This document shows positions 13,572 to 14,684 of a stretch of DNA of 14,684 bases, in pieces. The notes under the pieces were generated by a model. It saw nothing but the letters and a program-made list of their open reading frames with translations, did no database searches and was not told the DNA's origin. Position 1 is the stretch's first letter. Each line of letters opens with the position of its first letter. A program made the position numbers and the translations under genes. Source of the stretch: JBGQOJ01 sp052119585 (GTDB lineage Bacteria > Pseudomonadota > Alphaproteobacteria > Rhodobacterales > Rhodobacteraceae); assembly GCF_052119585.1 (NCBI RefSeq), contig NZ_JBGQOJ010000039.1:1-14684 (forward strand). The letters run 5' to 3'.

Positions 13572-13657
13572 ACCCGTTCCCTACGCCGGTATAACCCGGA
13601 TCAGGTTCGACGGGTCGGTGCGCGCACCTCTCAGCCCAAATGGGCCCCCCGACGGAT
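13572..13657 (-). promoter_or_regulatory. TPP riboswitch (THI-box aptamer)
   Basis: The minus strand carries the conserved THI element in order: GGGCTGAGAGG, then CGAACCTGATCCGGGT, then TATACCGGCGTAGGGAA. These are the pyrimidine-sensing CUGAGA loop and the GAACCUGAUC/ACCGGCGUAGGGAA pyrophosphate-sensing part of TPP aptamers. The closing stem P1 can form between 13652-13657 and 13572-13577. It lies about 70 bases before the thiD start and points into the operon, so thiamin pyrophosphate should repress all eleven genes. A promoter must lie to its right; I see no convincing -35/-10 pair there. Confidence 0.96.
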
Positions 13658-13943
13658 GATTTCGTTACCGTTTTGCCGCAACTCGCGAGCGAAGCGGTGT
13701 TATTCGTCTACTTCGTTATGATAGGATACCGCCAACTGCAATATCCGAAATGACGCATGTTAGCGCTGTGACAGCCAAAGGTGCCCTGATCACATTCTTT
13801 CAAATCTTCAAAGCGGGCGTTGGTAAACTATGGAGCCTCATGTAAATTCGACCTAAAATCGACTTGCTGCGCTGCAGAACGGAACTCGGTTTAGAGTTCA
13901 TCGGGACGTCGGCTTTTAACTTGGTGACTACGCTGCCATATGC
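13658..13943. other. Leader upstream region, no gene seen
   Basis: About 285 bases between the riboswitch and the transporter remnant. No coding frame, RNA gene or repeat could be supported. It must contain the operon promoter (minus strand), but I found only weak -35-like TTGCAG near 13740 with no matching -10. Confidence 0.4.
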
Positions 13944-14609
13944 TTACGGAACTATTCGTGGGCTTGCACCATCTGATCGAATCGCGTCGTGAGGACGTGC
14001 AAGAACACCGTCGACATGCTGGCGGTTGGCACCCTGACTAGCCCAAACCGAGCCGAAGATAACTGCAGCGCCGACAAACTGGAGTGGTGCTAGAGATTGT
14101 CCACCAAGCCAAAGCCAGCCAAGGATCACCGCCGTGACAGGGCTCATCATACCCAGCATGGAGACGGCCCCAGGCTCGAGCCTGGCAACGCCCCTGAACC
14201 AGATGGCGTAGGTCGCGGCGGCTCCAACAAGACCGAGCCAGACGAGGCCCGCCAGGTTCGAGACCGTGAGCGGCGGCAGCGGCGGTTCGACGATCAGGGC
14301 GAACGGCAGCAGGATCAGACCTCCGGCGGTGAGTTGCCAGGCGGTGAAGCTGAGTGCCGAAACGGGCGGCTGCCATTTGCGGCTGAGAACCGTGCCTGCT
14401 GCCATCGACGCAGCGCCACCCAGGCCGGCGGCAATGCCGACGGTGTCGAGTGCGGCCTCCGGGCCCACGAGCAGAAGCCCCACACCTAGCACGCCGGTCG
14501 CCGCCGTGGCGACGGCTCCCACCCGGATCGGCGTGCCGAGCCATCCGCGCGCCATAAGGATCACCATCATCGCTTGCAGCGACCCGAGCGTCGCGGCGAC
14601 CCCGCCGCG
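13944..14609 (-). pseudogene. EamA/DMT transporter, N-terminal half missing
   Basis: The minus strand encodes the later part of an EamA-family inner-membrane transporter. From about 14609 it reads RGGVAATLGSLQ, then MMVILMARGWLG, the usual end of the first EamA repeat. The second repeat is complete, including TFxAWQLTAGGL-like SFTAWQLTAGGLILLPFAL and RLEPGAVSMLGMMSPVTAVILGWL in pieces, to a TAA at 13944-13946. About 222 residues remain of some 290-300. Upstream of 14609 the frame stays open to the window edge, but the residues (VVDTF, preceded by Lys-, Pro- and Asn-rich sequence) do not resemble the family. I therefore infer truncation, probably by an insertion. It is more GC-rich than the thiamin genes. 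An in-frame ATG at 14570 would give a 208-residue product, unlikely to be functional. Confidence 0.72.
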
Positions 14610-14684
14610 GAACGTGTCAACGACTTTGAGACAGTGGCCTTTGGAATTTAGGCTTGGGTTTCTTCGGTTGGTTTTGGTGGGTTG
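14610..14684. other. Foreign-looking flank, possible insertion-sequence end
   Basis: The transporter homology gives way to TGTCAACGACTTTGAGACAG beginning at 14615. A tip starting TGTCA would fit an IS21-family-like end, and the following T- and G-rich run differs in composition from the transporter gene. Only about 70 bases are visible, so neither transposase nor the second end can be seen. Confidence 0.3.

Noticed and set aside
1..14684. CRISPR arrays, tRNA and rRNA genes
   Set aside because: Looked for regularly spaced repeats and for tRNA-like cloverleaf cores or rRNA segments; none seen.

Overview
The window reads as a chromosomal segment of an alphaproteobacterium, most likely a Rhodobacteraceae (Roseobacter-group) member. 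This is inferred from the style of the thiamin proteins (ThiE with a GPIYPT...KKMKW loop, ThiF with a fused rhodanese-like tail), from a phage-type ParB-methyltransferase next to a GpA-type terminase, and from mixed mid-to-high GC coding. No species call is possible from sequence alone.

Left part (1-3750) is an accessory patchwork. A gene for an exported protein leaves the window at position 1 (minus strand). An intact ParB-domain/DNA methyltransferase of phage type (497-1759, minus) follows. Upstream of it is decayed phage DNA that holds a 55-codon remnant of a GpA-family terminase large subunit (2342-2509, minus). The same stretch has a cluster of inverted and direct repeats. Two small secreted-protein genes on the plus strand come next: a cysteine-rich protein built of 21-residue repeats (2664-2990) and a four-EF-hand protein (3058-3567). 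A perfect 14-bp stem-loop closes this pair.

Middle (3700-5054): a fresh-looking gene start (palindrome, Shine-Dalgarno, ATG at 3743) runs straight into the decayed 3' end of an IS110-family transposase gene. That remnant is 5'-truncated and carries a one-base frameshift in an A run. It is followed by a complete ten-segment EamA/DMT transporter gene (4107-5054, plus).

Right part (5350-13657, minus strand) is one long, tightly packed thiamin operon: TPP riboswitch - thiD - thiO - thiS - thiG - thiE - thiF - thiY - tenA - thiZ - thiX - second tenA - terminator-like hairpin. It encodes most of a thiazole branch (ThiO, ThiS, ThiG, ThiF), the joining enzyme ThiE, the pyrimidine kinase ThiD, and a full ABC uptake system for pyrimidine breakdown products (ThiYZX) with two different TenA hydrolases. 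One TenA has the classical active-site cysteine; the other is of the TenA_E type, with glutamate there. No thiC, thiL or ylmB lies in the window. The operon as seen therefore makes thiazole but salvages the pyrimidine. Nearly every gene junction is a 1-4 bp start/stop overlap, so translation is probably coupled from thiD down. A hairpin that holds the thiD Shine-Dalgarno in its loop lies just below the riboswitch aptamer.

Far right (13944-14684): a second EamA/DMT transporter gene lacking its N-terminal half, with homology ending about 14609 next to a TGTCAACG-type tip that may be an insertion-sequence end.

The points I would look at first are the paired TenA enzymes without a YlmB deformylase, the ThiF that has lost the zinc-site cysteines while keeping both sulfur-transfer cysteines, and the 21-residue cysteine-repeat exported protein next to the EF-hand protein.
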